Shown: piece by piece, positions 9,605-18,852 of the stretch
Position numbering within the stretch: position 1 is the first letter of the stretch
How the letters are laid out: each line of letters starts with the position of its first letter
Source: Sandaracinomonas limnophila
GTDB taxonomy: Bacteria > Bacteroidota > Bacteroidia > Cytophagales > Spirosomataceae
Reading direction: 5' to 3'
Length of the DNA: 64,000 bases
NCBI RefSeq assembly: GCF_004005965.1
Contig: NZ_SACY01000001.1
Span: forward strand, 434,001 to 498,000
Notes under the pieces: generated by a model
Told to the model about the DNA's origin: nothing
What the model saw: only the letters and a program-made list of their open reading frames with translations
Databases searched by the model: none
Translations under genes and position numbers: made by a program

Positions 9605-9612
9605 CAAAGATA
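9605..9612 (-). promoter_or_regulatory. -7 promoter element TATCTTTG
   Basis: Exact TAnnTTTG match on the minus strand, 15 bases before the ATG at 9589 of the Ldh2-type gene. The predicted start site near 9598 leaves a leader under ten bases and supports the ATG over the TTG upstream. It would drive the five-gene run down to 5538. Confidence 0.55.
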
Positions 9613-9682
9613 AAATAAAGAATCGGATAAAATTTAATCATTAATTTTCCGTTACATTTACAACATTATCTTCATCATAAAT

Positions 9683-11257
9683 ATGCAAACAATTCTAAAT
9701 TTATTTACACAAACTTATTTTTATTGGCTTCTTTTTGGATTTTTCTTACTTGCTGTAATTATCCGGGATGTTTTCATTCAAAAATCACATACAATAACAC
9801 ATAATTTTCCAATTATAGGACATATACGGTATTGGATTGAAAAAATAGGTCCGGAATTACGACAATATATTGTAGCAAATAACAGGGAGGAATTACCATT
9901 TAATCGACAAGAACGTTCTTGGATTTATGCCTCTTCCAAAAATGAGAACAATTTACAAGGTTTTGGTAGTGATCAAGATTTTAATTCTCCAGGTTATATT
10001 TTTATTAAAAATGCTATGATGGGATTTAATCCTCCCAAAGACCACTTTTCAAAGAAAAATCCTGGAGTAATTCCTGCAGCAAAAGTCATGGGAACTTTTC
10101 ACAATAGAAAAAGACCATACAGACCTCATTCAATTATAAATATCTCTGGAATGAGCTTTGGTTCATTGTCTGCAAAAGCTGTTGAATCATTGAATAAAGG
10201 TGCGCTTCAGGCTGGCTGTTATCACAATACAGGTGAAGGCTCTATTTCACCCTATCATACTTTTGGATCAGATATAGTTTTAAACATTGGTACTGCCTAT
10301 TTTGGAGTAAGAGATATAGAGGGCAGCTTTTCAATGGAGAAATTGCTTGAAAAAGTTAATTCCTTACCTCAACTAAGAGCTATTGAGGTTAAATTATCTC
10401 AAGGAGCCAAACCAGGAAAAGGTGGAATGCTACCTGGATCTAAGGTAGATGCTGAAATTGCGGCAATTAGAGGAATTGAAATTGGGAAAGATGCTTTCTC
10501 CCCTGCTTTTCATAAGGAATTTAATACAATACCTGAAATGGTAGGGTTTATAGAAAAAATTGCAGATGCTACAGGATTACCCGTCGGCATAAAATCTGCT
10601 ATAGGTAGATTAGAACAATGGGAAGAATTAGCAAAGTATATGAATAAAACAGGTAAAGGACCTGATTTTATAACTATAGATGGAGGAGAAGGTGGTACGG
10701 GAGCAGCTCCCCACGCATTTGCAGATCACGTTTCTATGCCCTTCACCTTTGCATTTGCCAAGGTGTATCAGATTTTTCAAAGAGAAGAATTAACTGATAA
10801 AATATTCTTTATTGCTTCAGGAAAATTAGGATTCCCAGAAAAAGCATTGATGGCTTTTGCAATGGGAGCCGATTCAATTAATATTGCACGTGAGGCAATG
10901 TTATCGATAGGTTGTATTCAGGCGCAAAAATGTCATACGAACCACTGCCCAACAGGAATCGCAACATCAAACAAATGGTTGCAATCTGGAATTGATATTA
11001 CCTTAAAAAGTGAGCGTTTTTATCGATACCATTATACTTTGGTCAAAGAAATATCAGAAATCACCCATGCCATGGGTTATGAACACCCATGTGAAATTTC
11101 CATGGATGATTTAGAATTTTCAATGGGTGATAACAATAGAACCATTGCCATTTCAAAGGCATTAGGTTACCACAAAACAAAAATTGAATTTGATGGATTT
11201 GAAAAAATTATAAAATGTGATCATATTGGTGGCATTGGATCAAGAATTCATTTTTAA
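9683..11257 (+). CDS. FMN-binding glutamate synthase family protein
   Basis: Homologue of the central (synthase) domain of glutamate synthase, without the glutaminase domain. The 524 residues start with a transmembrane segment (about 12-30), then the FMN/2-oxoglutarate barrel with GMSFGSLS at 156-163, GEGSISPYH at 184-192, QGAKPGKGG at 240-248 and DGGEGGTGAAP at 333-343. Cysteines 411, 417 and 422 match the [3Fe-4S] ligands of glutamate synthase (KCHTNHCPTG). It is likely a membrane-tethered flavoprotein; whether it makes glutamate or does a related reaction is unknown. A near-consensus TACATTTA lies about 22 bases before the ATG. Confidence 0.88.
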   Translation: MQTILNLFTQTYFYWLLFGFFLLAVIIRDVFIQKSHTITHNFPIIGHIRYWIEKIGPELRQYIVANNREELPFNRQERSWIYASSKNENNLQGFGSDQDFNSPGYIFIKNAMMGFNPPKDHFSKKNPGVIPAAKVMGTFHNRKRPYRPHSIINISGMSFGSLSAKAVESLNKGALQAGCYHNTGEGSISPYHTFGSDIVLNIGTAYFGVRDIEGSFSMEKLLEKVNSLPQLRAIEVKLSQGAKPGKGGMLPGSKVDAEIAAIRGIEIGKDAFSPAFHKEFNTIPEMVGFIEKIADATGLPVGIKSAIGRLEQWEELAKYMNKTGKGPDFITIDGGEGGTGAAPHAFADHVSMPFTFAFAKVYQIFQREELTDKIFFIASGKLGFPEKALMAFAMGADSINIAREAMLSIGCIQAQKCHTNHCPTGIATSNKWLQSGIDITLKSERFYRYHYTLVKEISEITHAMGYEHPCEISMDDLEFSMGDNNRTIAISKALGYHKTKIEFDGFEKIIKCDHIGGIGSRIHF

Positions 11258-11282
11258 AGTTCCATAATTCCGTCAATTCAAT

Positions 11283-11290
11283 TAATTTTG
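11283..11290 (+). promoter_or_regulatory. -7 promoter element TAATTTTG before the ABC-F gene
   Basis: Exact TAnnTTTG match ending four bases before the ATG at 11295, so the predicted transcript would have little or no leader. The same octamer precedes the tRNA and rpsT genes. No -33 TTG is seen. Confidence 0.45.
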
Positions 11291-11294
11291 TGGG

Positions 11295-13163
11295 ATGTTA
11301 TCCATTTCAAATTTAAATTTCTACTTCGGTAGTCGCGCCTTATACGAGGGAGCCAATTTACACATCAAGCCTAAAAATAAAATTGGACTCATTGGAGCCA
11401 ATGGAACAGGAAAATCGACTTTACTTAGACTAATTTCTGGCGAATATTCACCCGATGGTGGAAATATTTCTAAATCGGGAGATTGTACAATCGGTTTTCT
11501 AAATCAGGATTTACTTTCCTACCAAACAGATGAAAGTATCCTTCAGGTGGCTATGCAGGCCTTTGAAAGGCAATTGGAACTTCAAAAAAAGATAGATAAG
11601 GTTCTTCATAAAATGGAAACAAATTATGAAGATAAAGACGTTGATACCTTAGCAACTCTGCAAGAAGAATTTGAACATTTGGATGGATATACAATTCAAT
11701 CTAAATCTGAAGAGATTTTGGAGGGTTTAGGTTTTTCAACAGATGACCTAAATAGACCCTTGAAACTATTTTCTGGAGGATGGCGAATGCGCGTAATGTT
11801 GGCAAAATTACTTTTACAAAAACCAGCTTTACTTTTACTAGATGAGCCAACCAACCACCTTGACTTACCTTCAATTGAATGGGTTGAAAAATACATTCAA
11901 AATTATGAAGGTGCTATTGTTGTTGTATCCCATGATAGGTATTTTTTAGATAGAACAATTGACCATATAGCTGAAGTTTCTGGAGCTAAAATTACACTTT
12001 ACCCTGGCAATTATTCTTATTACATGGAGGAAAAAGCCCTTCGCAATGAAATTCAAAAAGGGGCATTTGAAAACCAACAGGCACAAATCAGACAAACAGA
12101 AAGATTTATAGAGCGCTTTAAGGCGAAAGCATCTAAATCAAGACAAGTTCAGTCAAGAGTAAAAGCATTAGACCGTTTAGAATTAATTGATGATGTAATT
12201 GATGAAAAAGCAAAGGTTAATTTCAAATTTAATTTTGGAACTCAGCCTGGTAGATTCATTTTATTTTTAGAACAAGTTTCTAAAGCTTATGGAGAAAAAG
12301 TAATTTTAAAAAATACCTCAGCTACTATCAATCGTGGTGATAAAATTGCTTTAATTGGTGCTAATGGTAAAGGTAAATCAACACTTTTGCGGATTATTTC
12401 GGGGACCGAAAAAATTGAAGGAGAAAGAAGAGCAGGCCATAACGTAATCGAGTCATTTTATGCACAGCATCAGCTTGAAAGCCTAAATGTGGATAATACC
12501 CTGTTAGATGAATTAAAAGAAACAGGTACTAACAAAACCGAAATGGAATTGAGAAGTATTTTAGGATGTTTCTTATTTTCTGGTGAAGAGGTATTTAAAA
12601 AGATTAAGGTACTTTCCGGAGGAGAAAAATCACGTGTAGCTCTTGCTAAAGTGTTAATTTCAGAAGCCAATTTCTTGTTGTTGGATGAACCCACCAACCA
12701 CTTGGATATGCAATCGGTAAACATTCTTATACAGGCTCTTCAACAATATGAAGGAACATATATTGTTGTTTCACATGATCGATATTTTGTAGAGAATATT
12801 GCTAACAAGATTTGGTTCATCGAAGATCAAGAAATCAAGGAATACCCAGGTACTTTTGATGAATATGAAGAATGGCAAGCAACTAGAGAAAAATCAGATG
12901 AGAAGCCTATAATTGAAAAAGTTAAAGAAAAGAGTGAGCCAGTTAAAGTTGTAAAATCCTCTCCTACTAATGAAAAACTTATTCAACAATTAGAAGATAA
13001 AATTGTTAATCTTGAAACTCAAAAGGAAGATTTGCAACACCAAATGGCTGAATTAGCACAAAATTCTAAATTTGAAGAATTAAAACAACAGGAAATCCGT
13101 TTAAATGATATTAATTTAGAACTGACTAATTTAACGACGGAATGGGAAAGACTTCTTTCATAA
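11295..13163 (+). CDS. ABC-F family ATPase (Uup/EttA-like translation factor)
   Basis: Soluble twin-ATPase of the ABC-F family, which acts on ribosomes rather than in transport. The 622 residues have two nucleotide-binding domains (Walker A GANGTGKST and GANGKGKST; signatures FSGGWRMR and LSGGEKSR; Walker B LLLLDEPTNHLD and LLLDEPTNHLD), the positively charged ABC-F linker between them (about 245-300), and a charged C-terminal coiled coil from about 545. There are no membrane segments. It overlaps the next gene by 22 bases. The C-terminal extension favours the Uup-like group, but antibiotic resistance cannot be predicted. Confidence 0.93.
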   Translation: MLSISNLNFYFGSRALYEGANLHIKPKNKIGLIGANGTGKSTLLRLISGEYSPDGGNISKSGDCTIGFLNQDLLSYQTDESILQVAMQAFERQLELQKKIDKVLHKMETNYEDKDVDTLATLQEEFEHLDGYTIQSKSEEILEGLGFSTDDLNRPLKLFSGGWRMRVMLAKLLLQKPALLLLDEPTNHLDLPSIEWVEKYIQNYEGAIVVVSHDRYFLDRTIDHIAEVSGAKITLYPGNYSYYMEEKALRNEIQKGAFENQQAQIRQTERFIERFKAKASKSRQVQSRVKALDRLELIDDVIDEKAKVNFKFNFGTQPGRFILFLEQVSKAYGEKVILKNTSATINRGDKIALIGANGKGKSTLLRIISGTEKIEGERRAGHNVIESFYAQHQLESLNVDNTLLDELKETGTNKTEMELRSILGCFLFSGEEVFKKIKVLSGGEKSRVALAKVLISEANFLLLDEPTNHLDMQSVNILIQALQQYEGTYIVVSHDRYFVENIANKIWFIEDQEIKEYPGTFDEYEEWQATREKSDEKPIIEKVKEKSEPVKVVKSSPTNEKLIQQLEDKIVNLETQKEDLQHQMAELAQNSKFEELKQQEIRLNDINLELTNLTTEWERLLS

Positions 13164-14398
13164 AAATAATCATATTTGGCTTGTATTTGCTTTCATTTGG
13201 ATCATTTGGACAAATACAATCCAAGTATTTTGAAAAATATCCAGGCATACATACCGTCTATCTAGCTCCCAATACTGAACGTTATTTAATTAAACAAAAT
13301 CCTGTAATTCCGTTAGAAAATCAATCTGAATGGTTTATAAATTTTGATGATTTAGATTTAAAATATAAAAATTATTTCCTTCGAATTGTTCATTGTGATG
13401 CAAATTGGAAAGATTCTAATTTAAATGAAATTGAATATTTACAAGATTTTAATGATCAACCCATTCGTGATTTTAGAACTTCTTTAGGAACTAAGGTTCC
13501 ATACAATCATTATACCGTTGAAATACCGAAAGGCAAGATTTCAGGGAATTATGTAGCCATATTATATGCCAATCGAAATACACGAGATACGGTATTTTCG
13601 ATAAGATATTCCATAGTCGATCGTAAAACATCGATTTTTTCTAAAGTTAATTTTGCAAATCAAAATGAATATAGAAAAACACACCAATCCGTTTCATTAG
13701 GATTTAAATATCAAGATCAATTAATTATAAACGACGAAAGTAATTTGCATTTGACCTACAGAAGAGTAAATTCAAGTGAAAACCTTATCAAAAAACTTCC
13801 CACCCCTATTCATAATGCATCTGACAAAACTTTTTATTATCCTTTTTTCGGAACTGAAGGCCTAATTCCAGGCACTAATGAATATCGAATAATCGATTTA
13901 CGAAGTGCTCAACAACGGTTAAGTTTTGTTTTTAGCTTAAACCAAGAGGGATCTATTACTTCCATAAGTACTTTTCCTGAAAGTCCGCAGGGAAATTATT
14001 CTTATACCCAAAAAAATGATATGAATGGGAATTATTTCATAGAGAATTATGAAAATCAATCTAATAATCTTTACGCAGATTATGTATACTGTGATTTTCA
14101 ATTGAAAACTAAAGAAATCCTAGATAATAAAATTTACCTAAGTGGTGGATTTACCCAAATGGAAGACAAAAATAAAAATGAATTAGTCTTTGATGAATCT
14201 ACTTCTATATATCGTATACAAAAGTTAGTGAAACAGGGAATTTACAATTATCAATTTACGGGTACTAAAGACGTATTTAATTATTTGGAAGGCAACTTCT
14301 CTCAAACAGAAAACGAGTACGAGGTTTTGATCTACTTCAAACAACCTGGTACTCGTTATGATGCTTTAATTGGTTTTCAGGAAATTAAATTTCCCTAA
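13142..14398 (+). CDS. DUF5103 family protein (type IX secretion system plug protein)
   Basis: The 418 residues open with a signal peptide (about 1-24) and match the DUF5103 family, known as the plug that closes the SprA translocon channel at the outer membrane. Family landmarks include [13 protein letters not shown], the phrase [15 protein letters not shown], and [18 protein letters not shown]. This pairs well with sprA at 39.2 kb, although the genes are 25 kb apart. The gene starts inside the ABC-F reading frame (22-base overlap) and its stop overlaps the convergent ychF by four bases. Identification of the family is good; the plug role follows from family knowledge. Confidence 0.82.
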   Translation: MGKTSFIKIIIFGLYLLSFGSFGQIQSKYFEKYPGIHTVYLAPNTERYLIKQNPVIPLENQSEWFINFDDLDLKYKNYFLRIVHCDANWKDSNLNEIEYLQDFNDQPIRDFRTSLGTKVPYNHYTVEIPKGKISGNYVAILYANRNTRDTVFSIRYSIVDRKTSIFSKVNFANQNEYRKTHQSVSLGFKYQDQLIINDESNLHLTYRRVNSSENLIKKLPTPIHNASDKTFYYPFFGTEGLIPGTNEYRIIDLRSAQQRLSFVFSLNQEGSITSISTFPESPQGNYSYTQKNDMNGNYFIENYENQSNNLYADYVYCDFQLKTKEILDNKIYLSGGFTQMEDKNKNELVFDESTSIYRIQKLVKQGIYNYQFTGTKDVFNYLEGNFSQTENEYEVLIYFKQPGTRYDALIGFQEIKFP

Positions 14399-15498
14399 AC
14401 ATTAAATCTAAAGTGCATGATGTCACCGTCAATTACAACGTAATCCTTTCCTTCAACTGACATCTTACCAGCTTCTTTACAAGCTAATTCCGACTTATAG
14501 GTTTGATAATCGGCAAATTTAATTACTTCCGCACGAATAAATCCTCTTTCAAAATCTGTATGAATAACTCCAGCTGCCTGGGGTGCTTTCCACCCTTTCT
14601 GAATAGTCCATGCTCTTACCTCTTGTACTCCTGCAGTGAAATAAGTAATTAGATTTAATAAGGCATAGGAAGACTTAATTAATTTAGATAAACCTGATTC
14701 TTTTAAACCATACTCTTCTAAAAATATTTGACGTTCATCTAAATCTTCAATTTCAGCAATTTCAGCTTCAATAGCTGCACAAACTACGATAACTTCAGCA
14801 TTTTCAATTGCTACATTTTCTCTCAATTGATCAACATATTGATTTCCACCCTCTGCCAATGCACTTTCATCCACATTAGCTACATAAATAACAGGCTTAT
14901 CGGTTAAAAGAAATAAATCGCCAATTGCTGTTTTTCTTAAATCATCATCCATTTGGACTGAACGTGCTGAACGACCTGTTTCAAGTGCAGCTTTAAACTG
15001 TTGCAAAGCTGCAACTTCAGCTTTTGCTTTGGCATCTCCAGCTTTAGCTGCTCTTTCTGATTTAGCTATTTTTTTATCAACAGAATCTAAATCCTTCAAT
15101 TGTAATTCCATATCAATAATCTCCTTATCGGAAACAGGATTTACTCGACCTTCAACATGGACAATATTTTCATCCTCAAAACAACGTACCACGTGAATAA
15201 TTGCATCAACCTCACGAATATTAGCTAAGAATTTGTTACCTAAACCTGCACCGGTAGAAGCACCTTTTACTAAACCTGCAATATCTGTAAATTCAATAAC
15301 AGTTGGTAAAATACGTTGAGGTTTAACAAACTCAGCTAAAACATCTAAACGCTCATCTGGCACTGTAACTACCCCAACATTTGGCTCGATAGTACAAAAT
15401 GGATAATTAGCAGCTTCTGCTTTATTTGAAGAAATGGCTGAAAATAGAGTTGATTTTCCTACGTTCGGTAATCCGACGATCCCACAAGTTAATCCCAT
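14395..15498 (-). CDS. ychF: Redox-regulated ATPase YchF (Obg family)
   Basis: Universally conserved P-loop protein that prefers ATP over GTP and binds ribosomes. The 367 residues begin with the P-loop GLPNVGKST at 9-17; the usual NKxD base-recognition motif is replaced by NVDE, which is the known ATP-selecting variant of YchF. A helical hairpin insert rich in Lys/Ala (about 130-170) and a C-terminal TGS domain ending in [13 protein letters not shown] complete the family layout. It has its own promoter box at 15522-15529, between the gene and a terminator for the upstream DUF3276 gene. Confidence 0.96.
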   Translation of the reverse strand: MGLTCGIVGLPNVGKSTLFSAISSNKAEAANYPFCTIEPNVGVVTVPDERLDVLAEFVKPQRILPTVIEFTDIAGLVKGASTGAGLGNKFLANIREVDAIIHVVRCFEDENIVHVEGRVNPVSDKEIIDMELQLKDLDSVDKKIAKSERAAKAGDAKAKAEVAALQQFKAALETGRSARSVQMDDDLRKTAIGDLFLLTDKPVIYVANVDESALAEGGNQYVDQLRENVAIENAEVIVVCAAIEAEIAEIEDLDERQIFLEEYGLKESGLSKLIKSSYALLNLITYFTAGVQEVRAWTIQKGWKAPQAAGVIHTDFERGFIRAEVIKFADYQTYKSELACKEAGKMSVEGKDYVVIDGDIMHFRFNV

Positions 15499-15521
15499 TG
15501 AAATATTTTTTAATTAAACTA

Positions 15522-15529
15522 CAAAGATA
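15522..15529 (-). promoter_or_regulatory. -7 promoter element TATCTTTG before ychF
   Basis: Exact TAnnTTTG match on the minus strand, 23 bases before the ychF ATG, directly after the terminator of the upstream gene. Predicted leader about 16 bases. Confidence 0.6.
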
Positions 15530-15531
15530 AT

Positions 15532-15560
15532 AAAAAAAGCCTCTGGTCTAACAGAGGCTT
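15532..15560 (-). terminator. Rho-independent terminator after DUF3276 gene
   Basis: Stem of nine pairs, AAGCCTCTG with CAGAGGCTT around a six-base loop, followed on the minus strand by a run of seven T. It lies between the DUF3276 gene and ychF, so the two are separate transcription units. Confidence 0.85.
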
Positions 15561-15581
15561 CATTTTATAATATTTAAGATT

Positions 15582-15902
15582 TTATTCCCATTTTAAATCG
15601 GAATTTGATCCATACTCCTCTTCATCTCTTGCAAATTGTGAGAAATCCACATCAGGCATTAATTCTGTTTTCACATGAGCTACAACATCTTGTAAACCCT
15701 CTACAAATTTGTCGAAATCTTCTTTATATAAAAACATTTTATGCTTTTCATAAACAAATCCATCTTCTTTCTGATGTCTTCTACTTTCTGTAATTGTGAT
15801 GTAATAATCCTGAGAACGCGTCGATTTCACATCAAAAAAATAAGTTCTCTTTCCTGCTCTAATTCTCTTGGAATACAATTCCTCTCTGTCTCTTTCTTCC
15901 AC
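15582..15902 (-). CDS. PUR family DNA/RNA-binding protein (DUF3276)
   Basis: Small nucleic-acid-binding protein of the PurA-like DUF3276 family, widespread in Bacteroidota. The 106 residues show SKRIRAGKRTYFFDVKST, then DYYITITESRR and a phenylalanine-rich helix FDKFVEGLQDVV, matching the PUR repeat fold, with an acidic C-terminus. Its start codon is GTG at 15902: an in-frame stop lies five codons upstream with no ATG between. It is monocistronic, with a promoter box at 15934-15941 and a terminator at 15532-15560. Its specific target is unknown. Confidence 0.9.
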   Translation of the reverse strand: MEERDREELYSKRIRAGKRTYFFDVKSTRSQDYYITITESRRHQKEDGFVYEKHKMFLYKEDFDKFVEGLQDVVAHVKTELMPDVDFSQFARDEEEYGSNSDLKWE

Positions 15903-15933
15903 TTTTAAACGATTTTAATTTATTTATATAACT

Positions 15934-15941
15934 CAAAGCTA
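15934..15941 (-). promoter_or_regulatory. -7 promoter element TAGCTTTG before DUF3276 gene
   Basis: Exact TAnnTTTG match on the minus strand, 31 bases before the GTG start. The rest of the divergent 174-base region shows only AT-rich sequence and a TATCTTGC box just before rlpA. Confidence 0.55.
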
Positions 15942-16076
15942 ATATTTTCTTCTTAGTTATTAAAATAATTCTCATGTAAATTTTAAAAAAAGCTCATCGT
16001 TAATCTTAAAATGATAAAATAAATTCTAAATAAAAAACAAAATTTATTTATCACATAATATTTCTATCTTGCAGGC

Positions 16077-16616
16077 ATGAAGAAAAACTTCACCGTTTAT
16101 TTTCTTTCAATCTTTCCAATATTATGCCTTTTATTTGCGTTACTTGAGCCCAATCAGGTTCGATCACAAAAATTAGGTGATGAGGATATTGGTATCGCCT
16201 CCTTTTATTCCAAAAGTTTTTACCATAAAAAAACTGCTAATAATGAATCATTAAAAAAAAAGGAGTTAACTGCCGCCCATAAATACCTCCCTTTTAATTG
16301 TTTAATCGAAGTAACCAATTTAAAAAATAAACGTTCAATTATTGTTCGAATCAACGACAGAGGTCCATATCGTAGAGGACGAATTGTTGATTTAACAGAA
16401 ATAGGTGCCAAAAAATTAGGTTTAAAAAAAGAAGGTTTAACCCGTGTAAGAATCAAAATAGTGGGTTTTGAAAAAGAATTAATGTTGATACCTTACGACC
16501 ACATCGTAATGGATAGCCCTCCAAAATTCTCTAGGAAATTTTACCAAAAAACTAAATTACGCTTTAAAAAGAAATATCGATTAAAGAAAAGGATTAGGCA
16601 TAAAAAATACTTTTAA
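16077..16616 (+). CDS. Septal ring lytic transglycosylase RlpA family protein
   Basis: Exported protein with a double-psi beta-barrel of the RlpA type; family members cleave glycan strands lacking stem peptides or bind peptidoglycan. The 179 residues include a signal peptide (about 1-30), then the barrel (about 40-135) with GIASFYSKSFYHKK, ELTAAHKYLPFN and INDRGPYRRGRIVDLT, the last containing the conserved Asp-Arg-Gly-Pro group. The C-terminus is short and extremely basic (many Lys/Arg), with no SPOR domain. A box TATCTTGC ends four bases before the ATG; a nearly identical TAACTTGC is found before the M42 peptidase gene. Confidence 0.88.
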   Translation: MKKNFTVYFLSIFPILCLLFALLEPNQVRSQKLGDEDIGIASFYSKSFYHKKTANNESLKKKELTAAHKYLPFNCLIEVTNLKNKRSIIVRINDRGPYRRGRIVDLTEIGAKKLGLKKEGLTRVRIKIVGFEKELMLIPYDHIVMDSPPKFSRKFYQKTKLRFKKKYRLKKRIRHKKYF

Positions 16617-16624
16617 CTTATCAC

Positions 16625-18046
16625 TTATTTTCTTTTTTCATAATACTCCAAAAAAGGCTTAATATCTTCTACTCCAATTCTTTTAACAATTATATTCTTT
16701 TTGGCATCTAGTAAATAAATAACAGGTGTAGAATATACGTCAAAGGTTTTTAAAAAATCTGTATAATATTCTTCTTTCCCAGTAACTTGATTTTTGTGTA
16801 TATCTATACCGTTATAAAAATCATTCGTTTTAAATTCTGCAATAAATTTTTTCCATTTATCTTTTTCCCGAACAATAGAAGCTGCTATTACAGAAACCCC
16901 TTTGGATTTTAAATAATCTTTTTGAGCAACTAATTTCGGAGTTTCTTGTCGACAATGACTACATTCTGGATCATACAAAAAAACCAAGGTGTATTTTCCA
17001 GGTAAATTATTAACCGTTACCAATTTTCCTTCTTGGTTAGTCAAATACATTTCTGGGAATTTTTTACCTATCAGTAGGGGTTTGATTATTTTAATGCGAT
17101 CTCTTAATTGTCGAACCGTTGAGGTATCCCACAAAGCAGGTTCATTGATATAATATTTTTCAGCCATGTGCACAAATGCACCCTCGGTTCCAACAATTTT
17201 AGAATTTTCATACGTATTAGAAATTTTATAAATCACGTATTTCCTAATATCGGGTTGAGAAATTTTAGCTAACAAACGGTCGGCATCGTTGGCTATAGAA
17301 TCTGCTTGTTGAACAACTAAATCTTCAAAATATTTATCTAATTTCTTTTGTAAAAATGGAGTACGCAACATTCGTTCATCATTTAAATCAATACGATCAA
17401 AATAATGTGATTTGTAATACGCGAATTGAAATCTATTATTATCTAGGGTATCTTTTTTAGTTAGTAAAATCTTTTTGTTACTTGGGACATCAACATCTAA
17501 AGAAGAACCTATAATTTTTGATACAAATAAATCTCGATTAGAAGCCAGCCAAGTTGTTTGGTAGTCTTTAACCTGTGTTCTAATTTTATCTAATGCTTGC
17601 TTATTATTTGCGAGAGTTCTATCTTTTTGAAGTGGTGCAAACAATTCATTCATTCTTTTTTGAAATCCAAAAAAAGCATCGTTCTCTTTAGAATTAACTA
17701 TTTTCATGTTTCCAATCAAATCCAAAGTATCCGTAGAAAAACTAAAAAAAGGATCTCCAATAACAAAGTCTATAAGTTTATTCTTTGAAAAATTTACAAA
17801 GTATAAACCTTTAGGCAATTCGTCGGTTCCAGAAATGGTAAAATTTCCATTATCATCTACTTGTGCTGTATCTTTTATAACTTGTTGTGTAGAACCAAAA
17901 TAATGCGAAAAATATAATTCAGATTTACCTAATCCTTTAATTTGACCTTTAATCTCAAACTTTAAGGAATTCGAAGTACCTTTGTCTTGGCCAAAAGCCA
18001 AATTCAAACTGCACAATAAACTAAATAATAAAACTACTTTTTTCAT
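16625..18046 (-). CDS. TlpA-type thioredoxin-like protein with DUF4369 domain
   Basis: Exported thiol-disulfide protein of a type abundant in Bacteroidota. The 473 residues start with a signal peptide (about 1-19), then a DUF4369-like beta domain (about 27-115), a helical middle region (about 120-315) and a C-terminal AhpC/TlpA thioredoxin fold (about 328-473) with the redox pair Cys362-Ser-His-Cys365. It probably keeps periplasmic or outer-membrane proteins in the correct redox state. Convergent with rlpA (eight bases between stops) and divergent from ydcF (26 bases between starts). The partner protein is unknown. Confidence 0.88.
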   Translation of the reverse strand: MKKVVLLFSLLCSLNLAFGQDKGTSNSLKFEIKGQIKGLGKSELYFSHYFGSTQQVIKDTAQVDDNGNFTISGTDELPKGLYFVNFSKNKLIDFVIGDPFFSFSTDTLDLIGNMKIVNSKENDAFFGFQKRMNELFAPLQKDRTLANNKQALDKIRTQVKDYQTTWLASNRDLFVSKIIGSSLDVDVPSNKKILLTKKDTLDNNRFQFAYYKSHYFDRIDLNDERMLRTPFLQKKLDKYFEDLVVQQADSIANDADRLLAKISQPDIRKYVIYKISNTYENSKIVGTEGAFVHMAEKYYINEPALWDTSTVRQLRDRIKIIKPLLIGKKFPEMYLTNQEGKLVTVNNLPGKYTLVFLYDPECSHCRQETPKLVAQKDYLKSKGVSVIAASIVREKDKWKKFIAEFKTNDFYNGIDIHKNQVTGKEEYYTDFLKTFDVYSTPVIYLLDAKKNIIVKRIGVEDIKPFLEYYEKRK

Positions 18047-18072
18047 AGGCTAAAATTAACCTTTAAATATAC

Positions 18073-18852
18073 ATGTTTTTTGTCCTTTCTAAAATACTTG
18101 ACCTTTTCCTATTGCCCATTTTTTGGATAATAATCAGTATAGTTATATTAAAATTTGTTAAATCGGAAAAAATCAGAAAATGTATAATTTGGGGACAATT
18201 GTTTTTTCTACTAATTCTCTCAAATGGTCGATTTACGCATTGGGTTTATAACTTATGGGAACCTCCCTATCAACCTTTTCCAAATCAAAAATATTCCTAT
18301 GGTGTTGTGTTGACTGGTGGTATCATTTCTGATCTAGGGAAAAACAGTAATCTTATTCATTTTTCTTCCCATTCAGACCGTTTAATGCAGGCTGTGATCC
18401 TATATAAAAGAGGAATTATTGAACATATTTTAATTTCTGGAGGAAATGTGAGTATTCAAGGGGGATTAATTAAAGATAACACTAAGGAAACCGAAAAATC
18501 AATTGAATTTCTACGTTTGATTGGTATTCCTGATTCGTCTATCATTATGGAGAATCAATCGAGAAATACGCATGAAAATGCAGAATTCACCAAAAGGAAA
18601 TTAACAGAATTAAATGCACAACAAGAAAAAATCTTATTGATTACATCAGCCTTTCACATGAAAAGATCATCTGCTTGTTTTACAAAAGCAGGTGTAGCTC
18701 ATGATGTCTTTCCTGCTATAAAAGCAGGAAAGGATACCAATGCTGGTATCCTTAACGACTTTATTCCTGATGAGGAAAACTTATACAAAAACTCGCAATT
18801 AATACATGAAATAGTTGGATACGTCGTGTATAAACTAATGGACTATTGCTAA
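18073..18852 (+). CDS. YdcF family protein (DUF218)
   Basis: Membrane-attached DUF218 protein of 259 residues. Two hydrophobic segments (about 8-28 and 37-55) precede a soluble Rossmann-like domain with GVVLTGGI, SDRLMQAV, NTHENAEF and LLITSAFHMKRS, the typical DUF218 landmarks. Relatives include SanA and ElyC, linked to envelope or peptidoglycan precursor homeostasis, but no enzymatic reaction is established. Its stop overlaps that of convergent pfkA by four bases. Confidence 0.88.
   Translation: MFFVLSKILDLFLLPIFWIIISIVILKFVKSEKIRKCIIWGQLFFLLILSNGRFTHWVYNLWEPPYQPFPNQKYSYGVVLTGGIISDLGKNSNLIHFSSHSDRLMQAVILYKRGIIEHILISGGNVSIQGGLIKDNTKETEKSIEFLRLIGIPDSSIIMENQSRNTHENAEFTKRKLTELNAQQEKILLITSAFHMKRSSACFTKAGVAHDVFPAIKAGKDTNAGILNDFIPDEENLYKNSQLIHEIVGYVVYKLMDYC

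Noticed and set aside
9590-9607. TTG start six codons upstream for the Ldh2-type dehydrogenase
   Set aside because: It lies within or next to the promoter box TATCTTTG and adds no family-like residues; the ATG at 9589 is better.
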